Shown here piece after piece: positions 52,637 through 64,000 of a stretch of DNA of 64,000 bases. The translations under genes and the position numbers were made by a program. Origin of the DNA: Acanthornis magna (taxonomy: Eukaryota; Chordata; Aves; Passeriformes; Acanthizidae); contig JAWUZG010000056.1 of NCBI GenBank assembly GCA_036785705.1, positions 17,404,001-17,468,000 of the forward strand, written 5' to 3'. The notes beneath the pieces were generated by a model. The model did no database searches. It saw only the letters and a list, made by a program, of their open reading frames with translations, and was not told the DNA's origin. How positions within the stretch are numbered: the first letter of the stretch is position 1; each line of letters begins with the position of its first letter.

Positions 52637-55600
52637 GAAACAGAAAAGCTGTTAGTACATTATGGGAACTGTAAGAAAATTTAAGGTAGGTAGTCCCTAG
52701 ACAATGTAGTACCTGCAAATCCTATAATATACATTAAATTAACAGCTAAATTGCAGCAAGGTTTGTATTTCATTTTGTGCAGGTTCCCCTTTTACATAAT
52801 GCATGCTGTCAGCAATCACTCTCTGCTTAATATGCGTAGCAATTCCTTTTCTGTGTCACTTACTCAATATTTTTTCCCTTTCTACCAAAGAAAAGGAACG
52901 TGAAGCCCTGATCTTGCTCTGGGTTGTGCGGGCAGGGGGGTGAGGAGCCAAGGAAATGGGTGCTCTCCTGAGCAAACCCAGGCAAGCAGAACACCCACAG
53001 AGAGAGGGACACAGGAGATCATGATGGGCTGTGAGTGGGAGAGCATTTGCAGGGGAATGAGCCACAGCTAAAGCTGCCTGACACCATCAGCAAAGTTATG
53101 ATGCATCCGCTGCTCCTTACTTTCCTAAAATCCTGCCTGATACGTGACCACAATTCCCTTCAGCTCCTCAAGGTCTTGCTACAACACCAACCGGAGAGAC
53201 AGGAGCTGATGCAGGAAATTTTTGTAGTTATTTGTAGCTCAAAAAAACATTGTAAATACTTCCTGACTGCCAAGATGAGCTGGGATTCAATCAGATGCTT
53301 AAATACACGCCCAGGTACAAGCTCTTCAGTAGAACCAATGGGCCTGTTTTAAGTCAGGCATGGAGCAGGAGATCTATGCTGCACCCAGCCCGAGAGCAGA
53401 AATTCTATTTCAGCCCTGAAGGTTGTGGCCATTCCAGGGACACGCTGCATTTCCTGCTTCACTTTCATTGCTGATATTCTGGCTTATTGTTATTAAAGCA
53501 AAAGTTATGGCACCAGGGACTTTAGAAGAGGTTTTATTTCAAAAGCCAAGATGTTGCCAAAAAGAACATGGATATTTCAGCCTGATTTTTTTTTTCCTTA
53601 AGGAGGAAGAGATTTAACATAAAAAATACCATCCAGCTCTGTATCTGAACATAGCAGATATTAGTGAACATTATTGCACCAGTGAGCTAATACTTGTGAA
53701 GATAATGCATTAAAAGTTTCAAATTCAGGACTGCAGGAAGCCAGAGATAGCTGCAGCTCAGAAAAAAACAGCTACAAAGCTCAATAGTTTTCTTGCTAAG
53801 AACAGCCACAATGGAATTTTACCCTTCCCCTTCTCAATTTTTTACTGCCATAAATCAAAAAAGTCATGCATTAAAAAAATTGGCCAGCAATCAGTCTGAG
53901 CAGACTAATTGCTTTTGCTATTTAAAAAGAACCCCATTTTAAATGGCTAAAGTGTTGTGGTGTAAAGTAGCTATTGTACATGTGCATTAATTAATTTCCT
54001 AAGGATTTTTATTACATCTTTGTGACACAGTCTAATTATCTGATAATGCTTTGGCCCATGTATAGGAGAACGACATTGCTCCACATGTACTTCAGTTGTA
54101 TTCCAGGAGCCTGGGAAGTGGGAAACCAAAGGACTCAAGATCTGTCTGTTCTGCTAAGTAACACGTCAGGAAGCCCAAATGCAAAATCTCTTCATTCCCA
54201 GGGGATACAAGAGATAATCTGTCAAACATTACTGTCCAACTTATGCATTTTTCATACTCTTTCAAAGACACAAAGTGAGGGAAAGCATGTGCACAGTACT
54301 TGATTAAACATTTCCCTTCTCCCTCAATGAAAAATGCAAACACTGGTCAGCATAAGGAATGAGGACAGCGCTGGCTGGCAGCCTCTCCCCCTCTACTCCC
54401 ACCTCTTTCTAGCACTTGAAATGCTTTTTGCTAAGTGTGGCTCCCCATCACTGCAGGGATGTTCTGTCAGATTCCCAGCTCAGGTCTAAGGGCTGGTGTG
54501 GAATTCTTCGAGCCAGGACACAGAGCACACCAAATCCCTTTCCCAAAATCCTGAAGTCATTTTCAAAAGCTGAGGAAGAAAGAGTAGGAGAAATGTAGAA
54601 AATAAAAATGTATTCAGGCCTCTGGAAAGTTCCAGATGGATTTGACCCTCAATGTGCCACAGGAATTTGCAGTTTTTCTCTGTGCTGCTGTTCTATAATG
54701 AATGACAGGAAGGGTTGGAAGTCACCACGGTGAAGATCCAAGCCAGGGAAAGGTTCCAGTGGGACTCTCATTCCTTACAATGCATGGGGAAGATTCTTTT
54801 CACCAGAGTACAGGAGAGATGGCCCCAATTTGGAACAAACAGAAGAGTGTATAAATATATACCACCCCCTATCCAATATTCATTAGAAGGAGAAGCCAAA
54901 GTCTATCAATATCAAATGAGAAATAAATAAATGTCAGATTGAAAGTAAGGAGCAGATAAAGTCTCAGGAATCTGCTCTTCCAATAAGTCACTGCAGCTAG
55001 CAGGTGAAAGAACTTGGATCTCAACAACAGCAGTGGGAAACCTGGGAAAATGCACAATAAATACAGGCCTCGGGAAAAAAGAATTTCTATGTGTTTGTCT
55101 TAATTTTCATTCTGTTTGGGAAAAACTCCAGTGAACTCAAATCTTGGCAATGACTTTAACTTCAAATTAATTTAGACTAAATAGAGTAGATAACAGTAGT
55201 GGAAGGTTTCCCTGCGTTTGGTACAGTGCTCAGTATGTATCTGGGCAGGGATCGAATAATTAGAGCCCAGTCTCCCCTCAGACTGCATTGAACTTCATGT
55301 GAAATCATTAACACCCTGTGAATTCATTGAGAGCCTCAGCACTGGAAATATGATCCACTTGCTTTAGACCAGAAACCAAGCCTCAAATGAGCACAGCCCC
55401 GCTGGCCTCAGCCTTGCAGAGATTGCTCCACTCTGTTTGAGTGGGGACAAATCAAACAAAATATCCCAGCATATGGAATATGACCTGGGGGAGGGAAAGC
55501 TGGAGAGACAGCAAACGAATTTGTAAAGTCTAATCTGTGTTTGATGCACACAAGTTGCTCCCATTAATGTGAAATCAAGTAATATCACAGCAAAAAGAGA

Positions 55601-58600
55601 CTGCGGTCCCAAAGTGTCTGTCTGGGCCCATCCACCCCCTCCTGTGCTGCCTGTGCTGCCATGGAACAGCCTCCTGCCAGCTGCTTCTCCGGATTTAACT
55701 CCTTAGCCTGGTGCCAAACCGGCTGAGGGTGAGCTTGGCATCATCACTAGGTGAGAAATACACACAAACATTCAGATGCACTTCAAGGTTAGCTCTTGAG
55801 CTTCTGGGCCACAACTCGTAGCTTAAAGAAATGTGATGAATGCAGCAGACAAATCAACAAATCCTATCCCTGGTCCAGCAGTGCCCGGGCATTTCCCCCA
55901 TGCTGGAATTCTATCTCTGCCTTCTCCCAGCAAGCAGCACCAGGCACAGATTGCAGGGCTCTGGATGATATCACAGTCTCTTGAAGAAGATCAGCACAGC
56001 TCCTCTGCCTCCACAAGATTGGTTAAGTGACACTTGCAAAGTTCAAGTCCAAACCTTCTCGCCCTGCTGAGCATCCTTTGAGAAATTCCTGCTCCCTGGG
56101 GAGTCAGAGCAGCTCAGGGCCTTACCAGAGTAGGATGGGAAACACAGAAAGGAAAAGGAACGTGAACTGTGCATCATTTATAGCTATTCCCTCTCTGGTT
56201 CCCTGCATTCCATGTGCTTGGCAGGGCCATGGGCCCCCTCTGGCAGGGGAAAAGGGACTGATGGGAAATGGGTGAGCAATAAAACATGGCAGCACTTTGA
56301 GAGAAACTGCCATTTCCATTCTATTGATCCTCTCTGGACATCAGTGACACACTGAGTTTATTTGGAAAGCTAAATCCTAGAGCATATTGCTGGAAGATGC
56401 TCCAGTTAAGCTTGTTAGATTGACTAAAATTTAATTACATTTATTTTTGCACTCTAAGATACAGCAAAGAAATATACATTCACAGCTAAATAAGCATATA
56501 ATTGGACTGTAGAATATAGAAATAAAACTTTCTGGGATAAAAAGGTGCATTTTTTTGTGGTTTATAAGATTAAAATTTCATTGTAAATTATGATCAAAAC
56601 TATAGCATCACAAAATTAAATTTTAGTTAAATTAGAATTCCCTTAAGTGCAAAACCTCCAGGATCTCTTATGCAGCAGCTCCAAATGCACAACACCTTCC
56701 AAAAAAACTTCCCCCAAAAAAACAAATAGAAAAATTGGTACTTAAAAAAATCATTATGTAAAAATAGATTTTTAATACTAACTGTCTAGAATATTAAACT
56801 CCTGACAGGAGGAAAATCCAGATATTAATTTGCTCCTTTTCAGAATGTACATGGCTGATCACATAATTTTTGCTGACAACAAAGGTGCCAAGGAACTTCC
56901 GTGCAGGTTGTTGTAAACGAAGCCTTCACTCCTTCCTTTACTTACAAAATAACACTGGCAGCCATACTGGGGTATCACTATGGACAGAAGTGCCTGGCCT
57001 CCTTTAAATGGAAAAATGTCAATATAGAAGAAGAGAATATCATTCCCTGATCCATAAATTATTATCTGGTGGTGGGATTTTGTCATCCTGTTCACCACTG
57101 TTTGCAAAATCTGAGTTTTAAAAGAGCCCTTCAAAAAAGCCATTTCATCCTTCAAAGCCAGGAGCAGGAACCTGAATCAGCCTTTCTGGTGTCTTTGTTA
57201 GCCACCCTCAAAGTGTCAGCGCTGCTCTGCTGCATCAAGGATGACAACCCTGGTCCCTCAGTCCTGGAAACTTGGTTCCCAAAGCCCCTCATGGACTATC
57301 TGCAAGTGCTGACTCATGAACTTTCATATTCAGGCTTTGTTCCTCCCCCGCTGTAAATAGATTCGTTATCTGACATCCCAGTTTTCTATCATACATTTTT
57401 AATATTTTTTAGGAGAGCTCGTCTGTTCTGAAATCTGCTCCAAATATTTCTTTGATTCTTCAGACTCCTGAATATTAAGAATATTTTTCTATTTTTCTTT
57501 CTTCTCTGGCACATCACATGTGCTCATCAGTTCTGCTCTCCTGCTGCTGTTATAATGCTCTTCAGATAACACCTCTGTAAACAGGAGCTCAGGTGGCTGA
57601 TGGTTCCCAGGTAAAACCTTCTTTAAGGAGCATCCTATATTCAAATTCTCCCTGTCATTATCCCACAGAACGTGGCAGAGTTTAGATAAGAATGCATTAG
57701 GGATGATGTATGAACTGAGGTCCGAATCTTTCAATAAGTATTGTTCCAGAAGAAATGAGTGAGCTCTTTAAATGGATTACTTTCCAGAAGAAAAGACTTT
57801 ACTGCTGTGTTATCATAAATCTATATTTCCACGGCACAGACGCTGTAATTTAATTATGTTGTTTAGCTTCTGGAAGTTTAAGGTGCAACCTTGTCTCCTT
57901 TCAAATCTACATGGACAGATGTTTTTTCTACCTCATGGAATATGCCAGTGCAGTACTGTATGGGTAAAAGCAGAATCTGAAGCAGCAGAAGTACATTTTA
58001 CTAAGAAAAGGATCAAAACAAATGTCCAGGAGGTACTTGCCATGACAAGGAATAGGCGCTTGCTTCAAGGAAGTGGTGTGGTTTTTTTAATAACGCTATT
58101 TGAACATTAAATCATTTGGCAAAACAAAATCTTATTGATTAGGAACTGCTTTAAAGAAAAATATGCTTTTTAGCCTTTTTTTTTATTATCCATCACTTCA
58201 AGCCAAGTGTGTCAGAATATTCAAATACCTACTACAGCATGGTGTGGAAAGACTCCTTCCCAGAGTCCGCACTGGAGGAATGACACATTCTAGAAGAAAA
58301 ATTTCTCACTGAAGAAATGAAGAGGCAGAAAAAGTTGTTTTTTGTGACTTCCTTACCTGCAAATCACTGCCTAATTGATGAGATCAGGCAAATGGAACAG
58401 GTGAGTGTCTTTATCTGCTTGGCTGCCAAACTAAAACTCACTAAAACACCAGTGAAGCCGTCCAACTTTCTGTAGAGTTAGTACTAAGTTAACACTAAAA
58501 AGTATTAATTCATCCAGTTCTGCTCAAGGAAGGCTTAGAGCTGTGATATGCTCAGGCACACTAACCACACCCAGAAAGTCTCTCCAGGGCCTGACCCAAG

Positions 58601-58871
58601 TGGAAGCCATCATCAGCTGAGGGAAGCTGCACTGACAGCCTCATCCTCAAGCCATTTATCCAAAGGGAGCCTCAACAAACGCCACATTGCAGAGCTCTGC
58701 TGGGGAGAGTTCATCAGGACATGGCCACTGTGAGGAGGGAAACCCATGAAGAGCCGTGGAGAAAGGACAGCGGGGGTGTCACACCAGAAAAGCCGAACCT
58801 CAGGGGTATCACCAGCACCTGCTCTCAGCTGCACCCCAGCAAGAGAGAATGGAGCTGTGAGGCGGTACAAA
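52637..58871. other. Non-coding stretch, nothing recognised
   Basis: AT-rich intron-like DNA. Open frames of 60-112 aa (for example 57772-58110 on +) have no family features or flanking splice logic that I can defend. Confidence 0.5.
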
Positions 58872-58955
58872 AATTCACCATTTAAGGTATTCACCATTTA
58901 AGGTAATCCCATTTAAGGTTGGACCAGCACCATTTAAGGTAATTCCATTTAAGGC
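58872..58955. repeat. Five irregular copies of CCATTTAAGG
   Basis: CCATTTAAGGT or CCATTTAAGGC occurs at about 58878, 58894, 58909, 58930 and 58945 with 4-10 bp spacers, directly abutting the LTR-like segment on its right. Confidence 0.85.
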
Positions 58956-58956
58956 T

Positions 58957-59380
58957 GCGCGCCACAAACGACGAGGAGAATAAGCGATACAAGATCAATG
59001 TGATCAATGCAAGCTTTATTCTGACTATTTCTTAGATTCTCAGACTTCAGTACATTTTCCAGCAGCTAGCAGGTTTTACATGTCATTATGGCATTGGTTA
59101 GTAAGACTACTTGCCACACCATTATTGGTTACTTGCACACAGCTACATCACTTGTCCCCTCCCAGCTCGTGGTCTCTTAATCTGATGTTCTACATTCTTT
59201 TGACCACAATTTCTCTTTCATAAAATTCGGTGCTTCCCAGACCACCAAGGACAATGTCCTTGCAGCTTACCCTCAAGGTTTTGCTCGCACAATGCCTAGT
59301 CTGTATTCTGTGGTGGCAGAGGCTGCAAAAACAGAGCCTCTAGCATATCATGGTCCTGCTCTTCAAGCCATTTTTCAACA
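58957..59380 (-). mobile_element. Probable endogenous retrovirus LTR, minus orientation
   Basis: On the minus strand the segment begins TGTTGAAAAATGGCTTGAAG and ends TTGTGGCGCGCA, giving TG...CA ends over about 424 bp. It carries two ACCAAT motifs (AGTAACCAATAATGG, CTAACCAATGCC) and a polyadenylation signal AATAAAG at 59016-59022, placed as in the R region of an LTR. It resembles an ERVK-type avian LTR. No flanking direct repeat or internal retroviral gene is seen, so it may be a solo LTR; ends are approximate. Confidence 0.55.
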
Positions 59381-61442
59381 GAGCTGTGGCCATCCTTAAC
59401 CCATCCAACTGTTTGCTCTGCTCATTGCAAGCCTGGGCTCAAAACACAAACCAAAAAGAACATCAATTTTTTTCTGTTAAAAAAAAAATAGATTTCCCAC
59501 TGAAAGTCACAATCTGAAATTTTAATGTTCTCTCATCTGAGGGTTTTATCAAGGCATCAGCACTCTGGAATGTCCACACAGTGTGAGCTCCATTGGCTGT
59601 TTTTTATTGGAATTACGTCTCTGATTGTGCTCAACCATCCTGAGAGTGAGAAGCATGGACCTTTGCTCAGGAAATGTATTCTTCTAATCATATTGCCTGC
59701 TTTCAGTTCATTACTGACCAGCAAAATCATATTTTAAACCTAAATTATTCAAAATCTTGCTTATAGCAACATGCTAATCCTCTGAATGAAAAATATATTA
59801 ATTAGATGCATAATGAAAAATCATTGAATAGATTTTCATGAGGGAGCTGAAAAATTATTTCTTATCATAATGTCAGATTTCACTATTTTCTTTTAATTGC
59901 TCCTTGGTTGCTTTTCTTTGCCGTGTCCTTCATAGCTCCTCTACTTTCATTCCTTTCAGGTAGACTTCCAGTGGGACAGATGGAGAACTCTAGGCAGTAA
60001 CTCAACCAGCACAGGACCCACAGTACCCAGTTTAGCTCAGGGCAGTAGGAAATCCTTTTGTAGTTTTTTCTCCCATCCTAGGAGAGGAAGAAAAAAAAGC
60101 AAAGCCTTGTCTTTCACATGTTTTTACACTGCCTACTTATGTCAGCAGAATTCACTGCTGAGAAACTTAGAATCTGTAACTTTTTCTGAGCAAGCCTGGC
60201 CAACTGCCATTAGACAAAACAGCTCCACAAAACCATCCCATGTTTCCAAAGCTTGGAGGTGAAAAATACTGGATATTAGGAGTGTTGTCCACCCCCACTG
60301 AAATCTGACAATTTGCCCTTTGGTTCTCACTGGTGGGTGATCAACCTTTAAGGCAGTTTTATGTATAAGGGAAAGCAAAATGCAAAAGGCATTGGGGACA
60401 TCAGGGCTGATCCTCTTTGGGCACAGAGCACACCTGCCTGTCTTTGTGCCTGAGACATTCCAGACAAAAGTCAGGAAGCTGTTCTCTCCAGTGGTCTGTG
60501 CCGAACCACAAATTTCACATTCCTCCAAGTACAGCAACAGATCAAAGAACTGTAGAGGAAATCAGGCCCCACTGACTGATTGATTTTGCAGGACAAGATG
60601 CAGAGCAGCTGCAGGAAATCTGCACTTTGGCCACTGCAGAGATGTGCTCCAGGTAATCCCTCCTGCAGCCAGAGACCGCGGCTGGGGCTGGAATTTGCTG
60701 TCACTGCTCCCTGAGATCTCCGTGGCAGCTCACAAGCCTAAAGGCAAAGCATGCCCAAAACAAAGATTTGCTCCAAGAGCTAAACTTGGAAATTTATCTT
60801 TTCATGCCCGGTTCTTGCACATAACACACTGAGGTGTTTTTATCATCTCCAGAATGCTTTTCCTTGGTCCTAGAATGTTGTACATGTGTGGCTGCCAGAC
60901 CATCCTACTCAAAATGAACCGTGGCAGCATTAGCAGAAGAGCTGAGTGTCAGAGACCAAAGAGGATGGATTTTGCCTTCAGGAGGAGAAGGAAGAAGCTC
61001 ATGGCACTTCTCACACCTGGCAGGGTCTCCCTGGTCCCCTCGCTGCTGTCACAGCCACTGCTGGGTCTGGTGCATTTCCAGCCCAAAAGGAACTGAACAA
61101 AGCTCATCCCAAGATAATTCCCCACGGAGGAGGAAACCACAGGAAGATCCTTTTTGCTGCTCAGAGAATCTATTTGAAGATATTGGCATTTGATATAAAT
61201 AAAATAAAAGCTGTGTGGGATTCATTGTTCTGTCTGCTGAGTAATGAACACCAACATGATAATTACATCAAAATTGATTGGTTTAAAAATGTCTACTCTA
61301 ATTAATTTATTATAATACTTATAGAACAGTTCCAGACAAGCTCTAGTGCACCAAGGATTAAATGTCATTCACTTGCAGTGCCCAGGAGGCTGGATATACC
61401 CATTTGTAGAGAATGGAAATTAAAATCAGAATCAGAAATTAA
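59381..61442. other. Non-coding stretch; AT-rich block near 59760-59890
   Basis: No exon recognised. The 131-aa minus frame at 60142-60537 and the overlapping + frames at 60854-61305 show no domain signature. Confidence 0.5.
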
Positions 61443-61509
61443 CAATCATAGAAATCATCATCGAAAGGCTTGAGTTGGAAGAGATCTCAAAGGTCATGTA
61501 GCTCCAACC
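61443..61509 (-). mobile_element. CR1 LINE 3' terminus
   Basis: CAATCATAGAAATCATCATC, then TTGAGTTGGAAGAGATCTCA, AAGGTCATGTAGCTCCAACC: antisense CR1 end. Confidence 0.88.
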
Positions 61510-64000
61510 AAATAGGTACCATTTTTTTGTTTTCCAATCCTAATTTTCTTTGCTCTTAGTATTATATGAACATATATTATATTTAACTTTCTCCTTTGTT
61601 ATCTTTTTTAAACAAGGAAAGGAAAAGATGAGAGATCTCAAATCTCAGCTCATAACCTTCTTTTTTTTCAGCCTGATGGGAAAACCTGGCTAGGGATTTC
61701 CCTGTTTATCCAGGCTATGGAAGGAGAGCTCTTCTGTGAGATGGGAGTTTGAACACATGCAGTAGCTAGAGAAAGATTTTCAAACCCAGCAAGTAATTGA
61801 AGCATGTTGATTTCTTAATTTTCAGATACTTTGCCAACTAATTTAGGCCACAAGAATAAGTTATAATTTCTGCATTAGAATTTACGTGCTCCAGCTGTGA
61901 CCTGACCACACTGAGCTGGGCTTCTCAGAACAAACACTTAATTCTGGCTCTGAGTCACAGCCCACCCAGCCCAACTGCTGACATGGTAAGGGTTCAGTTA
62001 CAGAATATAAATATGCCCTTCTACTCAAATATATTGACTGGAAAAATATCAGGCAAGTGGAGATATAAAGAAAAAACATATAAATCAGAATCTTCAGAAT
62101 ATTTTATAATTTGTCTTGACTCTTAAATTGGTAACCTCGACTCAGTTTGGAAAGTAACTGCACAACCCACTGTGAGGGCAAGAGTTTTCTTTTTAGAGAA
62201 AGTCAGTTTACATTTCATCAACTGAACACAAGCTTTATTTCTTTTTTGTTTAGAAGCAGGAAAGCGTAATGCCACAAAGACCAAAAGCCCTCTGTTGGTT
62301 TATAAAAAACTGCTGTGCTCTGAGCAAGAGCTTGGCCTGCCTCGGAGTCCATTAATAGCTATCTGTACCAGAAAGACAGTCGTGTATTTCTGTTTGTTTC
62401 TGTTCTCCAATTCCTCCCCTCCAAAGGCTAAATTGTGCTGCTTCTAGTAAAGATTAAATAGCAAGCAATTCAACTTCTGGCACTACACTTTCAAACACGA
62501 AAGAGGTTATGTCATGCAAGAAGAAAAGGGTTTTCTTTGGAATTGGGCATTCTTCTTCTTTCATGACATAATGAAAGGGAAGGGGTGCCTTTTAAAGCTC
62601 TGTGACATTATCAAACTTTGCCACAGTCACACTGTGTGAAAGCCCTGCACATCACCGATGCTAAGGAGAGACAGGAAATGATAATGAAAAAATCAGTATT
62701 AATTGCTCACAAAGCCAGGATCTGTTCCATCCCTGTGTTCAAATAACTGCACAGCTCTGCCTCATTGCTTGTGGTACTGGAGCGGGGGAAAAGTCACTTT
62801 CATACTCTGCTTGTTTACTCTGTAGAGTTACTCAGTGAATAGTAAGAAGAATCTGAGGCACAGCAAGTCAGCAAATAAATCACAACTGACAGGTTTTTTA
62901 TTTCAGTCACACTGTGGTAAATTCAAATAATTCTAATGAAGTCAACTGTGCTGCTCCAGACTGACCCATCATTACACAGAGTGGGACAGTCGTAGTGTTA
63001 ATTTAACAAAGAGAAAAGATACACTGATATATTTTTGCAGATCTGGTGATATATAACTTATATCATTCATTAATAGTTTCCATTCAGGGCGTTTCATTAG
63101 CCTTGTGATAAAACGAAGCGAACTGCATACAGTGCAACAAACAATCTGAACTGAGGCTGAGCAGTTAAACCCCTCCGACAGCTCTGACTGCCCGCAATCC
63201 TAATGGCCAGCCTGGCAATTAATGTCCGCCCATTCATCACTACTAATTAACTCCATCGATTTTTAACACTGGGATTTCCACATTAAAGCATGCTGCAAGA
63301 AGCATCACATTTGTTATGATATAATATTCAGAGGAAATGAAATAAAAGAAGTGCTGTGTCAGGAGACAAAACCACCATTTAGGCCAGGATGTTAAGTTAC
63401 ACCAAAAATTATGCATTGATCTTTGCTGCCTTTTATTTTAACCATCTGCTCTCTTGAAAAGGAAATGGCAGCTATTTGTTACATGGACATGAGACAAAAA
63501 AAGACAAAGTTTAATGCATGGACTGCAAAGTTGCTTTGCAGGTCCACTGCTCTTGCATAAACTCTGTCAGTTCAATATAGCCTGAAATCCTCACAGTTCC
63601 TATATTGGAAGGATCGTAGAGAAGGTAAATAACGTTTTTAAGAAAGGATTTAAAAGATGTTAAGGTTCTGTATTGGTCAAATCTGTAGGAATGGAGGGAA
63701 AGAAAGGGGAGATAAAGATTTTATACAGTTTCTCTAACAGGTATCTGAACTCTCCATCAAATGAGAAGATAATATAAGAATTACAATACTAATCAGGCAT
63801 GGAGACTGAGTCTCTGAAGATGCAGAGCCAGTCAAGAGAGAGCAAACTATCAAAAGGAATTAAAGTTACACTGCATTGTTGGACTGGCTTGTGCAGATAG
63901 ATCAATAGAGCATTGACAACATATTTCTATGCCAGGAACATCCTCTAAAAGCACATGGTTTCATTGAGCTGGATGTTCTCAATAAAATATAAGCTATCAC
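61510..64000. other. Non-coding stretch with a hairpin and a possible conserved block
   Basis: No exon or mobile element recognised. It holds the inverted repeat at 62507-62571 and a homeodomain-motif-rich block at about 63030-63330. Confidence 0.5.
62507..62571. repeat. Inverted repeat, 19-bp arms with one mismatch, 27-nt loop
   Basis: The left arm TTATGTCATGCAAGAAGAA pairs with the right arm TTCTTCTTTCATGACATAA, 18 of 19 positions. The stem length is at the low end for a microRNA precursor, and the pairing does not extend well outward. Confidence 0.85.

Noticed and set aside
58957..59380. A coding retrovirus next to the LTR
   Set aside because: Neither side shows a gag, pol or env reading frame; only LTR-like sequence is present.

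Overview
The window reads as vertebrate nuclear DNA, most likely from a bird. It has nine short truncated CR1 LINE 3' ends in both orientations, avian-style LTR fragments, low overall repeat density, and a few exons separated by large introns. There are no operons or bacterial-type long genes; nearly all long open frames are artefacts of tandem repeats.

The only gene I can support is the 5' coding end of MEGF11 (multiple EGF-like domains 11) on the minus strand. Three consecutive coding exons are present: 20386-20509 (start codon, signal peptide, first EMI residues), 18260-18361 (middle of EMI) and 16635-16735 (end of EMI). Their phases join exactly and give 106 complete residues. The first EGF-like exon is not found below 16635, so 1-16634 is read as one large intron with the rest of the gene off the left edge. 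The start-codon exon has a strong 3' splice site before it, so at least one untranslated exon lies upstream. I could not locate it or a CpG-rich promoter in 20510-64000, which is therefore 5' intron and/or upstream flank.

The non-coding DNA holds four large tandem arrays. These are a 28-29 bp minisatellite at 8714-9538 (apparently inside an LTR), a 61-62 bp array at 27807-28418, a 9 bp array with regular spacers at 36340-37342, and a 158-176 bp array at 39996-40996. Other repeats are a degenerate ERVL-type LTR (about 7890-8215), a probable ERV LTR in minus orientation (about 58957-59380), and a decayed LINE reverse transcriptase fragment (about 25085-25270).

The remaining sequence is unremarkable AT-rich intron-like DNA with several perfect inverted repeats, one 19-bp-arm hairpin, and a few homeodomain-motif-rich blocks that could be conserved enhancers. 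No new coding system was found. The most interesting signals are the VNTR inside an LTR, the clustering of four large arrays near the start of one gene, and a cryptic in-frame leader exon candidate at 50439-50487.
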